DNA of 64,000 bases from Isoperla grammatica (taxonomy: Eukaryota; Arthropoda; Insecta; Plecoptera; Perlodidae), in NCBI GenBank assembly GCA_945910005.1, contig CAMDTW010000642.1, forward strand, positions 1-64,000, written 5' to 3'. The notes beneath the pieces were generated by a model that was not told where the DNA came from, ran no database searches, and worked only from the letters and a program-made list of their open reading frames with translations. The translations under genes were made by a program, and so were the position numbers. Numbering within the stretch: the stretch's first letter is position 1; each line of letters starts with the position of its first letter. Positions 13,401 through 25,900 of this stretch are shown here, one piece after another.

Positions 13401-16376
13401 GGGTTTATCAAGTACAGTCACCGTCACAAGCGAGGAAACATGCGTTGTCCTCATATGTTGCATAAAGTGGCTTCAATGTCACTGACTTAGCGCAAGGTTT
13501 ATCAAGTACAGTCACCTTCACAAGCGAGGACACATGCGTTGTTCTCATATGTTGCATGAAGTGGCTTTCATGTCACTGACTTAGCGGAGGGTTTATCAAG
13601 TACAGTCACCGTCACAAGCGAGGAAACATGCGTTGTTCTCATATGTTGCATGAAGTGGCTTTCATGTCACTGACTTAGCGCAGAGTTTATCAAGTACAGT
13701 CACCGTCACAAGCAAGGAAACATGCGTTGTCCTGATATGTTGCATGTAGTAGCTTCTATGTAACTTACTAAGCGCAGGGTTTATCAAGTACAGTCACCGT
13801 CACAAGCAAGGAAACATGCGTTGTCCTGATATGTTGCATGTAGTGGCCTTCATGTCACTGACTTAGCGCAAGGTTTATCAAGTACAGTCACCGTCACAAG
13901 CAAGGAAACATGCGTTATCCTGATATGTTGCATGAAGTGGCTTCTATGTCACTTACTTAGCGCAGGGTTTATCAAGTACAGTCACCGTCACAAGCAAGGA
14001 AACATGCGTTGTCCTCATATGTTGCATGTAGTGGCTTCTATGTCACTGACTTAGCGCAGGGTTTATCAAGTACAGTCACCGTCACAAGCAAGGAAACATG
14101 CGTTGTCCTCATACGTTGCATGTAGTGGCTTCTATGTCACTGACATAGCGCAGGGTTTATCAAGTACAGTCACCGTCGCAAGCAAGGAAACATGCGTTGT
14201 CCTGATATGTTGCATGTAGTGGCTTCTATGTCAAGGACTAAGCGCAGGGTTTATCAAGTACAGTCACCGTCACAAGCGAGGAAACATGCGTTGTCCTCAT
14301 ATTTTGCATGTAGTGGCTTCTATGTCACTGACTTAGCGCAGGGTTTATCAAGTACAGTCACCTTCACAAGCGAGGAAACATGCGTTGTTCTCATATGTTG
14401 CATGAAGTGGCTTTCATGTCACTGACTTAGCGCAGGGTTTATCAAGTACAGTCACCGTCACAATAGAGGAAACATGCGTTGTTCTCATATGTTGCATGAA
14501 GTGGCTTTCATGTCACTGACTTAGCGCAGGGTTTATCAAGTACAGTCACCGTCACAAGCAAGGAAACATGCGTTGTCCTGATATGTTGCATGAAGTAGCT
14601 TCTATGTCACTGACTTAGCGCAGGGTTTATCAAGTACAGTCACCGTCACAAGCAAGGAAACATGCGTTGTCCTCATATGTTGCATGTAGTGGCTTCTATG
14701 TCACTGACTTACCGCAGGGTTGATCAAGTACAGTCACCTTCACAAGCGAGGAAACATGCGTTGTTCTCATATGTTGCATGAAGTGGCTTTCATGTCACTG
14801 ACTTAGCGCATGGTTTATCAAGTACAGTCACCGTCACAAGCGAGGAAACATGCGTTGTTCTCATATGTTGCATGAAGTGGCTTTCATGTCACTGACTTAG
14901 CGCAGGGTTTATCAAGTACAGTCACCGTCACAAGCAAGGAAACATGCGTTGTCCTGATATGTTGCATGTTGTGGCTTCTATGTCACTGACTAAGCGCAGG
15001 GTTTATCAAGTACAGTCACCGTCACAAGCAAGGAAACATGCGTTGTCCTGATATGTTGCATGTAGTGGCCTTCATGTCACTGACTTAGCGCAAGGTTTAT
15101 CAAGTAAAGTCACCGTCACAAGCAAGGAAACATGCGTTGTCCTGATATGTTGCATGTAGTGGCTTCTATGTCACTGACTTAGCGCAGGGTTTATCAAGTA
15201 CAGTCACCGTCACAAGCAAGGAAACATGCGTTGTCCTCATACGTTGCATGGAGTGGCTTCTATGTCACTGACTTAGCGCAAGGTTTATCAAGTACACCGT
15301 CACAAGCAAGGAAACATGCGTTGTCCTGATATGTTGCATATAGTGGCTTCTATGTCACTGACTAAGCGCAGGGTTTATCAAGTACAGTCACCGTCACAAT
15401 AGATAAAACATGCGTTGTCCTCATACGTTGCATGTAGTGGCTTCTATGTCACTGACTAAGCTCAGGGTTTATCAAGTACAGTCACCGTCACAAGCGAGGA
15501 AACATGCGTTGTTCTGATATGTTGCATGTAGTGGCTTTCATGTCACTGACTTAGCTCAGGGTTTATCAAGTACAGTCACCGTTTCAAGCGTGAAAAAATG
15601 CGTTGTCCTCATATGTTGCATGTAGTAGCTTCTATGTCACTGACTTAGCGCAGGGTTTATCAAGTACAGTTACCGTCACAAGCAAGAAAACATGCGTTGT
15701 CCTCATACGTTGCATGTAGTGGCTTCTATGTCACTGACTTAGCGCAGGGTTTATCAAGTACAGTCACCGTCACAAGCAAGGAAACATGCGTTGTCCTCAT
15801 ACGTTGCATGTAGTGGCTTCTATGTCACTGACTTAGCGCAGGGTTTATCAAGTACAGTCACCGTCACAAGCAAGGAAACATGCGTTGTCCTGATACGTTG
15901 CATGTAGTGGCTTTCATGTCACTGACTTAGCGCAGGGTTTATCAAGTACAGTCACCGTCACAAGCAAGGAAACATGCGTTGTCCTAATACGTCGCATGTA
16001 GTGGCTTTCATGTCACTGACTTAGCGCGGGGTTTATCAAGTACAGTGTCCGTCACAAGCAAGGAAACATGAGTAGTCCTGATATGTTGCATGTAGTGGCT
16101 TCTATGTCAATGACTTAGCGCAAGGTTTATTAAGTACAGTCACCGTCACAAGCGAGGAAACATGCGGTGTCCTGATACGTTGCATGTAGTGGCTTTCATG
16201 TCACTGACTTAGTGCAGGGTTTATCAATTACAGTCACCGTCCCAAGCAAGAAAACATGCGTTGTCCTGATATGTTGCATGTAGTGGCTTCTATGTCACTG
16301 ACTAAGCGCAGGGTTTATCAAGTACAGTCATTGTCACAAGCGAGGAAACATGCGTTGTCCTCATATGTTGCATAAA
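10482..16376 (+). repeat. HOR block A, copy 2
   Basis: Second copy of 2501-8770. The order of rare variants is the same: AAGGTTAATC at 10580, GCGACGGG near 10858, GCCAGGAAAC near 10891, D segment at 12306, AAGGACTAAGCGC near 14234 and TTGATCAAG near 14719. Four monomers of copy 1 (about 4960-5340) are missing at about 12940-12960. There CAGTCACCTTCACAAGCGAGG directly follows the ACGTTTCATG monomer. The copy ends in a hybrid monomer at about 16370-16390, where CATAAAGTGG runs straight into CTTTCATG. Confidence 0.88.
12306..12963 (+). repeat. D segment, copy in A2
   Basis: Same seven-monomer order as 4324-4981 at an offset of exactly 7,982 bp (GTCGCC at 12383). The last monomer is a hybrid. 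Its left part is the ATGCATTGTCC/ACGTTTCATG type and its right part carries the CCTTCACAAGCGAGG end of a later monomer, which marks the four-monomer deletion. Confidence 0.82.
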
Positions 16377-16625
16377 GTGGCTTTCATGTCACTGACTTAG
16401 CGCAGGGTTTATCAAGTACAGTCACCGTCACAAGCAAGGAAACATGCGTTGTCCTGATATGTTGCATGTAGTAGCTTCTATGTAACTGACTAAGCGCAGT
16501 GTTTATCAAGTACAGTCACCGTCACATGCAAGGAAACATGCGTTATCCTGATATGTTGCATGAAGTGGCTTCTATGTCACTGACTTAGCGCAGGGTTTAT
16601 CAAGTACAGTCACCGTCACAAGCAA
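15220..16625 (+). repeat. Shortened 20-monomer module (15 monomers)
   Basis: Bounded by 90-bp monomers at 15220-15309 and 16626-16715, but only 1,406 bp long (15 x 94 minus 4). Compared with the 20-monomer form, five whole monomers are missing in three separate places. Two are lost at CATAAAGTGGCTTTCATG (about 16371; the ACACATG and CATAAGTTG units are gone). One is lost at about 16525 (ATGCGTTATCC follows CACATGCAAGG directly). Two are lost at about 16580-16640, before the final contracted monomer. The 94-bp register is kept throughout. Confidence 0.83.
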
Positions 16626-17104
16626 GGAAACATGCGTTGTCCTCATACGTTGCATGAAGTAACTTCTATGTCACTGACTTAGCGCAAGGTTTATCAAGTA
16701 CACCGTCACAAGCAAGGAAACATGCGTTGTCCTGATATGTTGCATATAGTGGCTTCTATGTCACTGACTAAGCGCAGGGTTTATCAAGTACAGTCACCGT
16801 CACAATAGAGAAAACATGCGTTGTCCTCATACGTTGCATGTAGTGGCTTCTATGTCACTGACTTAGCTCAGGGTTTATCAAGTACAGTCACCGTCACAAG
16901 CGAGGAAACATGCGTTGTTCTGATATGTTGCATGTAGTGGCTTTCATGTCACTGACTTAGCTCAGGGTTTATCAAGTACAGTCACTGTTTCAAGCGTGGA
17001 AAAATGCGTTGTCCTCATATGTTGCATGTAGTAGCTTCTATGTCACTGACTTAGCGCAGGGTTTATCAAGTACAGTCACCGTCACAAGCAAGGAAACATG
17101 CGTA
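16377..17104 (+). repeat. Trimmed module tail
   Basis: Ordinary satellite monomers. They include the 90-bp monomer at 16626-16715, the TAGCTCAGGG pair, and the GTTTCAAGCG monomer at about 16987, which here reads CACTGTTTCAAGCG. Nothing other than satellite is present. Confidence 0.8.
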
Positions 17105-20100
17105 GTCCTGATATGTTGCATGAAGTGGCTTCTATGTCACTGACTTTGCGCAGGGTTTATCAAGTACAGTCACCGTCACATGCAAGAAAACATGCGTTGT
17201 CCTGATATGTTGCATGTAGTGGCTTCTATGTCACTGACTTAGCGCAGGGTTTATCAAGTACAGTCACCGTCACAAGCGAGGAAACATGCGTTGTCCTCAT
17301 ACGTTGCATGTAGTGGCTTCTATGTCACTGACTTAGCGCAGGGTTTATCAAGTACAGTCACCGTCACAAGCAAGGAAACATGCGTTGTCCTGATATGTTG
17401 CATGTTGTGGCTTCTATGTCACTGACTTAGCGCAGGGTTTATCAAGTACAGTCGCCGTCACAAAAGAGGAAATATGGGTTGTCCTGATATGTTGCATGAA
17501 GTGGCTTCTATGTCACTGACTTAGCGCAGGGTTTATCAAGTACAGTCACCGTCACAATAGAGGAAACATGCGTTGTCCTGATATGTTGCATGTAGTGGCT
17601 TTCATGTCACTGACTTAGCGCAGGGTTTATCAAGTACAGTCACCGTCACAAGCGAGGAAACATGGGTTGTTCTGATATGTTGCATGTAGTGGCTTCTATG
17701 TCACTGACTTAGCCCAGGGTTTATCAAGTACAGTCACCGTCACAATAGAGGAAACATGCGTCGTCCTGATACGTTGCATGTATTGGCTTCTATGTCACTG
17801 ACTTAGCGCAGGGTTTATCAAGTACAGTCACCGTCACAAGCAAGTAAACATGCGTTGTGCTGATACGTTGCATGTAGTGGCTTTCATGTCACTGACTTAG
17901 CGCAGGGTTTATCAAGTACAGTCACCGTCACAAGCAAGGAAACATGCATTGTCCTGATACGTGTCATGTAGTGGCTTCTATGTCACTGACTTAGCGCAGG
18001 GTTTATCAAGTACAGTCACCGTCACAATAGAGAAAACATGCGTTGTCCTGATACGTTGCATGTAGTGGCTTCTATGTCACTGACTTAGCGCAGGGTTTAT
18101 CAAGTAAAGTCACCGTCACAAACAAGGAAACATGCGTTGTCCTCATACGTTGCATGTAGTGGCTTCTATGTCACTGACTTAGCGCAGGGTTTATCAAGTA
18201 CAGTCACCGTCACAAGCGAGGAAACATGCGTTGTCCTCATACGTTTCATGTAGTGGCTTCTATGTCACTGACTTAGCGCAGGGTTTATCAAGTACAGTCA
18301 CCTTCACAAGTGAGGAAACATGAGTTGTCCTCATATTTTGCATGAAGTGGCTTTCATGTCATTGACTCAGCGCAGGGTTTATCAAGTACAGTCACCTTCA
18401 CAAGCGAGGAAACATGCGTTGTTCTCATGTTGCATGAAGTGGCTTTCATGTCACTGACTTAGCGCAGGGTTTATCAAGTACAGTCACCGTCACAAGCGAG
18501 GAAACATGCGTTGTCCTCATACGTTGCATGTAGTGGCTTCTATGTCACTAACTTAGCGCAGGGTTTATCAAGTACAGTCACCTTCACAAGCGAGGAAACA
18601 TGCGTTGTTCTCATATGTTGCATGAAGTGGCTTTCTTGTCACTGACTAAGCGCAGGGTTTATCAAGTACAGTCACCGTCACAAGCGAGGAAACATGCGTT
18701 GTTCTCATATGTTGCATTGAGTGACTTTCATGTCACTGACTTAGCGCAAAGTTTATCAAGTACAGTCACCGTCACAAGCAAGGAAACATGCGTTGTCCTG
18801 ATATGTTGCATGTAGTGGCTTCTATGTCACTGACATAGCGCAGGGTTTATCAAGTACAGTCACCGTCACAAGCGAGGAAACATGCGTTGTCCTCATATGT
18901 TGCATAAAGTGGCTTCAATGTCACTGACTTAGTGCAAGGTTTATCAAGTACAGTCACCTTCACAAGCGAGGACACATGCGTTGTTCTCATATGTTGCATG
19001 AAGTGGCTTTCATGTCACTGACTTAGCGGAGGGTTTATCAAGTACAGTCACCGTCACAAGCGAGGAAACATGCGTTGTTCTCATATGTTGCATGAAGTGG
19101 CTTTCATGTCACTGACTTAGCGCAGAGTTTATCAAGTACAGTCACCGTCACAAGCAAGGAAACATGCGTTGTCCTGATATGTCGCATGTAGTAGCTTCTA
19201 TGTAACTGACTAAGCGCAGGGTTTATCAAGTACAGTCACCGTCACAAGCAAGGAAACATGCGTTGTCCTGATATGTTGCATGTAGTGGCCTTCATGTCAC
19301 TGACTTAGCGCAAGGTTTATCAAGTACAGTCACCGTCACAAGCAAGGAAACATGCGTTATCCTGATATGTTGCATGAAGTGGCTTCTATGTCACTTACTT
19401 AGCGCAGGGTTTATCAAGTACAGTCACCGTCTTAAGCAAGGAAACACGCGTTGTCCTCATATGTTGCATGTAGTGGCTTCTATGTCACTGACTTAGCGCA
19501 GGGTTTATCAAGTACAGTCACCGTCACAAGCAAGGAAACATGCGTTGTCCTCATACGTTGCATGTAGTGGCTTCTATGTCACTGACATAGCGCAGGGTTT
19601 ATCAAGTACAGTCACCGTCGCAAGCAAGGAAACATGCGTTGTCCTGATATGTTGCATGTAGTGGCTTCTATGTCAAGGACTAAGCGCAGGGTTTATCAAG
19701 TACAGTCACCGTCACAAGCGAGGAAACATGCGTTGTCCTCATATTTTGCATGTAGTGGCTTCTGTGTCACTGACTTAGCGCAGGGTTTATCAAGTACAGT
19801 CACCTTCACAAGCGAGGAAACATGCGTTGTTCTCATATGTTGCATGAAGTGGCTTTCATGTCACTGACTTAGCGCAGGGTTTATCAAGTACAGTCACCGT
19901 CACAATAGAGGAAACATGCGTTGTTCTCATATGTTGCATGAAGTGGCTTTCATGTCACGGACTTAGCGCAGGGTTTATCAAGTACAGTCACCGTCACAAG
20001 CAAGGAAACATGCGTTGTCCTGATATGTTGCATGAAGTAGCTTCTATGTCACTGACTTAGCGCAGGGTTTATCAAGAACAGTCACCGTCACAAGCGAGGA

Positions 20101-20580
20101 AACATGCGTTGTTCTGATATGTTGCATGTAGTGGCTTTCATGTCACTGACTTAGCTCAGGGTTTATCAAGTACAGTCACCGTTTCAAGCGTGGAAAAATG
20201 CGTTGTCCTCATATGTTGCATGTAGTAGCTTCTATGTCACTGACTTAGCGCAGGGTTTATCAAGTACAGTCACCGTCACAAGCAAGGAAACATGCGTTGT
20301 CCTCATACGTTGCATGTAGTGGCTTCTATGTCACTGACTTAGCGCAGGGTTTATCAAGTACAGTCACCGTCACAAGCAAGGAAACATGCGTTGTCCTGAT
20401 ATGTTGCATGTAGTGGCTTCTATGTCACTGCCTTTGCGCAGGGTTTATCAAGTACAGTCACCGTCCCAAGCAAGGAAACATGCGTTATCCTCATACGTTG
20501 CATGTAGTGGCTTCTATGTCACTGACTTAGCGCAGGGTTTATCAAGTACAGTCACCGTCACAAGCAAGGAAACATGCGTT
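17105..20580 (+). repeat. 37-monomer duplication, copy 1
   Basis: Positions 17105 to about 19500 match 20581-22978 at an offset of 3,476 bp, which becomes 3,478 bp (37 x 94) after a private 2-bp deletion (GTTCTCATGTTGC near 18427). Shared rare variants include CACATGCAAGAAAAC at 17177 and 20653, ACGTGTCATG near 17960 and 21436, and CGTCTTAAGCAAGG near 19430 and 22908. Between about 19500 and 20580 the copy carries AAGGACTAAGCGC (about 19676), then jumps near 20065-20100 from a GAAGTAGC monomer into the TTCTGATATG/GTTTCAAGCG part of a module. Confidence 0.85.
17374..18031 (+). repeat. D segment, copy 3
   Basis: Seven monomers in the D order (GTCGCC at 17451). It is distinguished by GAGGAAATATGGG in the second unit and ACGTGTCATG in the last. 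Both changes are shared only with 20850-21507, which shows that these two are the closest relatives. Confidence 0.83.
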
Positions 20581-22978
20581 GTCCTGATATGTTGCATGAA
20601 GTGGCTTCTATGTCACTGACTTTGCGCAGGGTTTATCAAGTACAGTCACCGTCACATGCAAGAAAACATGCGTTGTCCTGATATGTTGCATGTAGTGGCT
20701 TCTATGTCACTGACTTAGCGCAGGGTTTATCAAGTACAGTCACCGTCACAAGCGAGGAAACATGCGTTGTCCTCATACGTTGCATGTAGTGGCTTCTATG
20801 TCACTGACTTAGCGCAGGGTTTATCAAGTACAGTCACCGTCACAAGCAAGGAAACATGCGTTGTCCTGATATGTTGCATGTTGTGGCTTCTATGTCACTG
20901 ACTTAGCGCAGGGTTTATCAAGTACAGTCGCCGTCACAAAAGAGGAAATATGGGTTGTCCTGATATGTTGCATGAAGTGGCTTCTATGTCACTGACTTAG
21001 CGCAGGGTTTATCAAGTACAGTCACCGTCACAATAGAGGAAACATGCGTTGTCCTGATATGTTGCATGTAGTGGCTTTCATGTCACTGACTTAGCGCAGG
21101 GTTTATCAAGTACAGTCACCGTCACAAGCGAGGAAACATGGGTTGTTCTGATATGTTGCATGTAGTGGCTTCTATGTCACTGACTTAGCCCAGGGTTTAT
21201 CAAGTACAGTCACCGTCACAATAGAGGAAACATGCGTCGTCCTGATACGTTGCATGTATTGGCTTCTATGTCACTGACTTAGCGCAGGGTTTATCAAGTA
21301 CAGTCACCGTCACAAGCAAGTAAACATGCGTTGTGCTGATACGTTGCATGTAGTGGCTTTCATGTCACTGACTTAGCGCAGGGTTTATCAAGTACAGTCA
21401 CCGTCACAAGCAAGGAAACATGCATTGTCCTGATACGTGTCATGTAGTGGCTTCTATGTCACTGACTAAGCGCAGGGTTTATCAAGTACAGTCACCGTCA
21501 CAATAGAGAAAACATGCGTTGTCCTGATACGTTGCATGTAGTGGCTTCTATGTCACTGACTTAGCGCAGGGTTTATCAAGTACAGTCACCGTCACAAACA
21601 AGGAAACATGCGTTGTCCTCATACGTTGCATGTAGTGGCTTCTATGTCACTGACTTAGCGCAGGGTTTATCAAGTACAGTCACCGTCACAAGCGAGGAAA
21701 CATGCGTTGTCCTCATACGTTTCATGTAGTGGCTTCTATGTCACTGACTTAGCGCAGGGTTAATCAAGTACAGTCACCTTCACAAGTGAGGAAACATGAG
21801 TTGTCCTCATATTTTGCATGAAGTGGCTTTCATGTCATTGACTCAGCGCAGGGTTTATCAAGTACAGTCACCTTCACAAGCGAGGAAACATGCGTTGTTC
21901 TCATATGTTGCATGAAGTGGCTTTCATGTCACTGACTTAGCGCAGGGTTTATCAAGTACAGTCACCGTCACAAGCGAGGAAACATGCGTTGTCCTCATAC
22001 GTTGCATGTAGTGGCTTCTATGTCACTAACTTAGCGCAGGGTTTATCAAGTACAGTCACCTTCACAAGCGAGGAAACATGCGTTGTTCTCATATGTTGCA
22101 TGAAGTGGCTTCCTTGTCACTGACTAAGCGCAAAGTTAATCAAGTACAGTCACCGTCACAAGCGAGGAAACATGCGTTGGTCTCATATGTTGCATTGAGT
22201 GACTTTCATGTCACTGACTTAGCGCAAAGTTTATCAAGTACAGTCACCGTCACAAGCAAGGAAACATGCGTTGTCCTGATATGTTGCATGTAGTGGCTTC
22301 TATGTCACTGACATAGCGCAGGGTTTATCAAGTACAGTCACCGTCACAAGCGAGGAAACATGCGTTGTCCTCATATGTTGCATAAAGTGGCTTCAATTTC
22401 ACTGACTTAGCGCAAGGTTTATCAAGTACAGTCACCTTCACAAGCGAGGACACATGCGTTGTTCTCATATGTTGCATGAAGTGGCTTTCATGTCACTGAC
22501 TTAGCGGAGGGTTTATCAAGTACAGTCACCGTCACAAGCGAGGAAACATGCGTTGTTCTCATATGTTGCATAAAGTGGCTTTCATGTCACTGACTTAGCG
22601 CAGAGTTTATCAAGTACAGTCACCGTCACAAGCAAGGAAACATGCGTTGTCCTGATATGTCGCATGTAGTAGCTTCTATGTAACTGACTAAGCGCAGGGT
22701 TTATCAAGTACAGTCACCGTCACAAGCAAGGAAACATGCGTTGTCCTGATATGTTGCATGTAGTGGCCTTCATGTCACTGACTTAGCGCAAGGTTTATCA
22801 AGTACAGTCACCGTCACAAGCAAGGAAACATGCGTTATCCTGATATGTTGCATGAAGTGGCTTCTATGTCACTTACTTAGCGCAGGGTTTATCAAGTACA
22901 GTCACCGTCTTAAGCAAGGAAACATGCGTTGTCCTCATATGTTGCATGTAGTGGCTTCAATGTCACTGACTTAGCGCA
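20581..22978 (+). repeat. 37-monomer duplication, copy 2
   Basis: Matches 17105-19500 in order and in private variants. The match stops at about 22977, where the unit reads CGCAGGGGGATCAAG. At that point the array switches to the monomers that follow this rare variant elsewhere (near 23731, 29361, 45781 and 59107). Its right part (from 21560) is also the start of block B1. Confidence 0.83.
20850..21507 (+). repeat. D segment, copy 4
   Basis: Seven monomers in the D order (GTCGCC at 20927), 3,476 bp from the 17374 copy and sharing its two private changes. The last monomer has CTGACTAAGCGC in place of CTGACTTAGCGC. Confidence 0.83.
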
Positions 22979-25900
22979 GGGGGATCAAGTACAGTCACCG
23001 TCACAAGCAAGGAAACATGCGTTGTCCTGATATGTTGCATGTTGTGGCTTCTATGTCACTGACTAAGCGCAGGGTTTATCAAGTACAGTCACCGTCACAA
23101 GCAAGGAAACATGCGTTGTCCTGATATGTTGCATGAAGTAGCTTCTATGTCACTGACTTAGCGCAGGGTTTATCAAGAACAGTCACCTTCACAAGCTAGG
23201 AAACATGCGTTGTTCTCATATGTTGCATGAAGTGGCTTTCATGTCACTGACTTAGCGCAGGGTTTATCAAGTACAGTCACCGTCACAATAGAGGAAACAT
23301 GCGTTGTTCTCATATGTTGCATGAAGTGGCTTTCATGTCACTGACTTAGCGCAGGGTTTATCAAGTACAGTCACCGTCACAAGCAAGGAAACATGCGTTG
23401 TCCTGATATGTTGCATGAAGTAGCTTCTATGTCACTGACTTAGCGCAGGGTTTATCAAGAACAGTCACCGTCACAAGCAAGGAAACATGCGTTGTCCTCA
23501 TATGTTGCATGTAGTGGCTTCTATGTCACTGACTTACCGCAGGGTTGATCAAGTACAGTCACCTTTACAAGCGAGGAAACATGCGTTGTTCTCATATGTT
23601 GCATGAAGTGGCTTTCATGTCACTGACTTAGCGCATGGTTTATCAAGTACAGTCACCGTCACAAGCGAGGAAACATGCGTTGTTCTCATATGTTGCATGA
23701 AGTGGCTTTCATGTCACTGACTTAGCGCAGGGGGATCAAGTACAGTCACCGTCACAAGCAAGGAAACATGCGTTGTCCTGATATGTTGCATGTTGTGGCT
23801 TCTATGTCACTGACTAAGCGCAGGGTTTATCAAGTACAGTCACCGTCACAAGCAAGGAAACATGCGTTGTCCTGATATGTTGCATGTAGTGGCCTTCATG
23901 TCACTGACTTAGCGCAAGGTTTATCAAGTAAAGTCACCGTCACAAGCAAGGAAACATGCGTTGTCCTGATATGTTGCATGTAGTGGCTTCTATGTCACTG
24001 ACTAAGCGCAGGGTTTATCAAGTACAGTCACCGTCACAAGCAAGGAAACATGCGTTGTCCTCAAACGTTGCATGAAGTGGCTTCTATGTCACTGACTTAG
24101 CGCAAGGTTTATCAAGTACACCGTCACAAGCAAGGAAACATGCGTTGTCCTGATATGTTGCATATAGTGGCTTCTATGTCACTGACTAAGCGCAGGGTTT
24201 ATCAAGTACAGTAACCGTCACAATAGAGAAAACATGCGTTGTCCTCATACGTTGCATGTAGTGGCTTCTATGTCACTGACTTAGCTCAGGGTTTATCAAG
24301 TACAGTCACCGTCACAAGCGAGGAAACATGCGTTGTTCTGATATGTTGCATGTAGTGGCTTTCATGTCACTGACTTAGCTCAGGGTTTATCAAGTACAGT
24401 CACCGTTTCAAGCGTGGAAAAATGCGTTGTCCTCATATGTTGCATGTAGTAGCTTCTATGTCACTGCCTTAGCGCAGGGTTTATCAAGTACAGTCACCGT
24501 CACGAGCAAGGAAACATGCGTTGTCCTCATACGTTGCATGTAGTGGCTTCTATGTCACTGACTTAGCGCAGGGTTTATCAAGTACAGTCACCGTCACAAG
24601 CAAGGAAACATGCGTTGTCCTCATACGTTGCATGAAGTGGCTTCTATGTCACTGACTTAGCGCAGGGTTTATCAAGTACAGTCACCGTCACAAGCAAGGA
24701 AACATGCGTTGTCCTGATACGTTGCATGTAGTGGCTTTCATGTCACTGACTTAGCGCAGGGTTTATCAAGTACACTCACCGTCACAAGCAAGGAAACATG
24801 CGTTGTCCTAATACGTCGCATGTAGTGGCTTTCATGTCACTGACTTAGCGCAGGGTTTATCAAGTACAGTGTCCGTCACAAGCAAGGAAACATGAGTAGT
24901 CCTGATATGTTGCATGTAGTGGCTTCTATGTCACTGACTTAGCGCAAGGTTTATCAAGTACAGTCACCGTCACAAGCGAGGAAACATGCGGTGTCCTGAT
25001 ACGTTGCATGTAGTGGCTTTCATGTCACTGTCTTAGTGCAGGGTTTATCAATTACAGTCACCGTCACAAGCAAGAAAACATGCGTTGTCCTGATATGTTG
25101 CATGTAGTGGCTTCTATGTCACTGACTAAGCGCAGGGTTTATCAAGTACAGTCACCGTCACAAGCGAGGAAACATGCGTTGTCCTCATATGTTGCATAAA
25201 GTGGCTTCAATGTCACTGACTTAGCGCAAGGTTTATCAAGTACAGTCACCTTCACAAGCGAGGACACATGCGTTGTTCTCATATGTTGCATGAAGTGGCT
25301 TTCATGTCACTGACTTAGCGCAGGGTTTATCAAGTACAGTCACCGTCACAAGCGAGGAAACATGCGTTGTTCTCATAAGTTGCATGAAGTGGCTTTCATG
25401 TCACTGACTTAGCGCAGGGTTTATCAAGTACAGTCACCGTCACAAGCAAGAAAACATGCGTTGTCCTGATATGTTGCATGTAGTAGCTTCTATGTAACTG
25501 ACTAAGCGCAGGGTTTATCAAGTACAGTCACCGTCACAAGCAAGGAAACATGCGTTGTCCTGATATGTTGCATGTAGTGGCCTTCATGTCACTGACTTAG
25601 CGCAAGGTTTATCAAGTACAGTCACCGTCACAAGCAAGGAAACATGCGTTATCCTGATATGTTGCATGAAGTGGCTTCTATGTCACTTACTTAGCGCAGG
25701 GTTTATCAAGTACAGTCACCGTCACAAGCAAGGAAACATGCGTTGTCCTGATATGTTGCATGTAGTGGCCTTCATGTCACTGACTTAGCGCAAGGTTTAT
25801 CGAGTAAAGTCACCGTCACAAGCAAGGAAACATGCGTTGTCCTGATATGTTGCATGTAGTGGCTTCTATGTCACTGACTTAGCGCAGGGTTTATCAAGTA

